From Prolixibacteraceae bacterium (lineage in GTDB: Bacteria; Bacteroidota; Bacteroidia; Bacteroidales; Prolixibacteraceae): 64,000 nucleotides of DNA. The stretch is taken from the NCBI GenBank assembly GCA_003506435.1, contig DOAQ01000042.1:62001-126000 (forward strand), written 5' to 3'. Below, piece after piece: positions 62,324 through 64,000 of the stretch. Within the stretch, counting starts at the first letter, position 1, and every line of letters starts with the position of its first letter. Below the pieces are notes generated by a model, which had not been told where the DNA came from, did not search any database, and worked only from the letters and a program-made list of their open reading frames with translations. Made by a program: the position numbers and the translations under genes.

Positions 62324-64000
62324 TTACTCTACAGCGTTATTTAGATAGACATCCAGAACAGATTTTATTGCGTTTAAGTAGTCATCAGCATCAGAGGCAT
62401 CCCAATACATAATCTTATCAAACTTCCGACTGTATGCTTTCATGAAAACATTTTTTGTCATAATTGGAACAAAACTGCCGTTGCTGTCTTTTTTCATTAT
62501 CTCCATTCTTTTGATGGGGAAGAAAGCATTCTTGTAAGCGCGGTTTGTTCCCGCATCCAATAATACAAGGTTTGAGATATTATGGCTGTTTGGCGGGTTT
62601 TCTTCTTTAAAAACAGCACTAATTTTCTGGTAAAGGCCATTAAATGTTTCATCGGCTGTTTCACCATTTAAAAGCCCCAATAATTCAACGCAAACTTCTT
62701 TGTCAGTGTTATTGGGGATTTTTTCGATTACTTTCAGGTAAGTGTCTGTTTCGTTTCCCTCGGCTGAAACGCCGGTATAAAAATCGAGTACCAATTTTGC
62801 CCATTCAATTCTATCTTTGCCTTTTAATTCCACTTCAGATTGAGATCGCACATGTTCAATGTCCCAGTTTCCTTTTTTATAGCTATCAAAAGGAAAGCGG
62901 CTTTTTGAATGAGGATTAGCAAGTAAGGTCTGAATATTTGTTAGAAGTAATATCCTTTTTATCGAGGCTTTATCTTTTCCCTTTTCGTAATCGAGCCCTT
63001 CGATGTCAATATCAACTAATTTCGCAATCTCACCCTGTAAATAAGATTTAAACTTGGTTTTGGTCATTTCGGATGAGCTTGCTTTGTCCTTAATCTTTTT
63101 AAGGTCGCCGTTATTGGCAATGATGAAGCCTATTTGATGGTACAATTCCAAGTCGGTGTACCATTCTTCAAACATTAGAAAATACTTTTTAATATCCAGC
63201 CAAATTCCTTCAATATCGGGCGATTTTACCGGTGATAACCGCTTTTCAAAGTCTTCGTGCAGGAACTTGTAGAATGTAAAATACTTATCTTCACCTCCTT
63301 TATTGTTTTTCATCAGGTCGAAGATGTATTCAATGCGGGTATCGTATTTGTGTTGTGGTAGTTTGGTGTTGTCCTTGTCGTAAATAAAATGCCAAAATGA
63401 TTCGTCCTGCAACTTATTCTCGATGGCATCCCATTCCGAAGCAATTTGTAATTGTTTATAGTTAGCTTTTTGATTTTGATTTTTCGGGTTGGCAGTCCCC
63501 AAAAACAGGGCCTTAATCAACTCGGCGTTGGTCAATGGTATTTTACCAATATTCAGACGAGTAAATATATCGATGGTATCAACATCGCCATTGATTTCGT
63601 ACCAAATTACTTTTATCGGATTTTCCTTGTCCTCTTTAGCCAGAAGAGTTGAAAGGAATTTATTACAATCGTTGTAGTCTTTATTGCTGAACCACTTGAC
63701 TGTTGTTTGGTAAGCAGCCCACATGTAGTAGAAGTCGATGTAACTGTAGTCCTTTTTCGGGTCTTTCAGGAAATCATTACTGGTTGGCCTTGTTTGATAA
63801 ACTATTGAAAACTCTTCTTTTTTAAACGCTTCTTTCAGTGGTCTTTTTAAATGCTCTTTGACGAGGTAACTCAGGAAAATCCGGATTGTGGTTAAGCGTT
63901 GTTGTCCGTCAATTACTTCCCAACTACCATTGTCTTTACTTTTAACAACTACAGGTTGTAAGCAATAAAATTCTTTCCCGCTTTTTTCTCTTTGAGTAAA
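62324..64000 (-). CDS. DUF262/DUF1524-family protein (5' end beyond window)
   Basis: The frame is open to base 64000, so at least 558 residues are encoded and the start lies to the right; the ATG at 63724 is internal. The DUF262 motif is present as WEVIDGQQRLTTIRIF just inside the edge, followed by the second motif DIFTRLNIGKIPLTNAELIKALFLG. The C-terminal DUF1524 HNH-like nuclease has NWDIEHVRSQSE (candidate catalytic His) and SNLVLLDAGTNRAYKNAFFPIKR. Such fused proteins (GmrSD type) cleave glucosylated or otherwise modified phage DNA. Encoded 1 base upstream of the larger DUF262 gene in the HsdR operon, so one transcript is likely. Confidence 0.92.
   Translation of the reverse strand, partial: FTQREKSGKEFYCLQPVVVKSKDNGSWEVIDGQQRLTTIRIFLSYLVKEHLKRPLKEAFKKEEFSIVYQTRPTSNDFLKDPKKDYSYIDFYYMWAAYQTTVKWFSNKDYNDCNKFLSTLLAKEDKENPIKVIWYEINGDVDTIDIFTRLNIGKIPLTNAELIKALFLGTANPKNQNQKANYKQLQIASEWDAIENKLQDESFWHFIYDKDNTKLPQHKYDTRIEYIFDLMKNNKGGEDKYFTFYKFLHEDFEKRLSPVKSPDIEGIWLDIKKYFLMFEEWYTDLELYHQIGFIIANNGDLKKIKDKASSSEMTKTKFKSYLQGEIAKLVDIDIEGLDYEKGKDKASIKRILLLTNIQTLLANPHSKSRFPFDSYKKGNWDIEHVRSQSEVELKGKDRIEWAKLVLDFYTGVSAEGNETDTYLKVIEKIPNNTDKEVCVELLGLLNGETADETFNGLYQKISAVFKEENPPNSHNISNLVLLDAGTNRAYKNAFFPIKRMEIMKKDSNGSFVPIMTKNVFMKAYSRKFDKIMYWDASDADDYLNAIKSVLDVYLNNAVE

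Noticed and set aside
63724..63724. ATG at 63724 as start of the DUF262/DUF1524 gene
   Set aside because: The DUF262 signature DGQQRLTT lies upstream of it in the same open frame, so the true start is beyond the window.
1..64000. CRISPR array
   Set aside because: No regularly spaced identical repeats with unique spacers were seen; the only tandem repeats are the 8-bp units at 52319-52358.
49388..64000. Right attachment site of the tRNA-linked element
   Set aside because: No second copy of the tRNA 3' end (GTTCGAGTCCCAGTGGGATC) was found to the right, so the element end lies outside the window or the core is shorter.

Overview
The window looks like a piece of a Bacteroidota chromosome, most like a polysaccharide-degrading member of the Bacteroidales/Marinilabiliales type. 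The reasons are a SusC/SusD pair with its own ECF sigma and FecR anti-sigma factor, many secreted or lipoprotein glycan-active enzymes, and promoters of the TTTG / TAnnTTTG kind. Exact taxonomy cannot be read from the sequence alone.

Region 1 (1-38.8 kb) is carbohydrate-utilisation territory, arranged as several short operons on both strands. It starts with the end of a secreted polysaccharide-lyase-like protein, a PLP-dependent alpha-oxoamine synthase, and a 5' fragment of an IS110 element that cuts off the next gene. A minus-strand locus follows, running from high to low coordinates: ECF sigma, FecR, SusC, SusD, gene remnants and a PHP-domain protein. Next come a PfkB sugar kinase, an HGSNAT-like acyltransferase, a large alpha/beta-hydrolase, a GH36-like enzyme, a clan-A GH / CocE-esterase / transglutaminase-like operon, GH31, DUF4832 proteins, a DeoR regulator with an EamA transporter, GH20, a Gfo/Idh/MocA oxidoreductase, DoxX and a GH43-like lipoprotein. 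The region also carries many gene stubs (IS110, TAT-leader gene, DUF4832, SusC, amidohydrolase, 4Fe-4S protein), which points to repeated deletion and rearrangement.

Region 2 (38.8-49.1 kb) is mostly core-like: a thioredoxin/thioredoxin-reductase operon divergent from a Crp/Fnr regulator, a three-gene pectin cassette (PL10 pectate lyase, esterase, CE8 pectin methylesterase), an NlpC/P60 peptidase, a 7TM-HD phosphohydrolase, a BFD-like 2Fe-2S protein and an HD hydrolase.

Region 3 (49.3-64 kb) is a putative integrated element that begins at the 3' end of a tRNA-Arg(CCG) gene. A large serine recombinase abuts the tRNA, and its reading frame runs antisense through the tRNA into host DNA. Inside are a small helper-like gene, 1.6 kb of mostly non-coding DNA with tandem octamers and a striking cluster of perfect hairpins (52648-52756), an unrecognised internally duplicated 537-residue protein, an XRE regulator, and a defence operon with two DUF262 proteins, HsdR and a YgjP-like metallopeptidase. 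The operon continues past the right edge, and no right attachment site, HsdM or HsdS is visible. The hairpin cluster, the duplicated protein and the DUF262-DUF262-HsdR-peptidase arrangement are the best candidates for undescribed biology.
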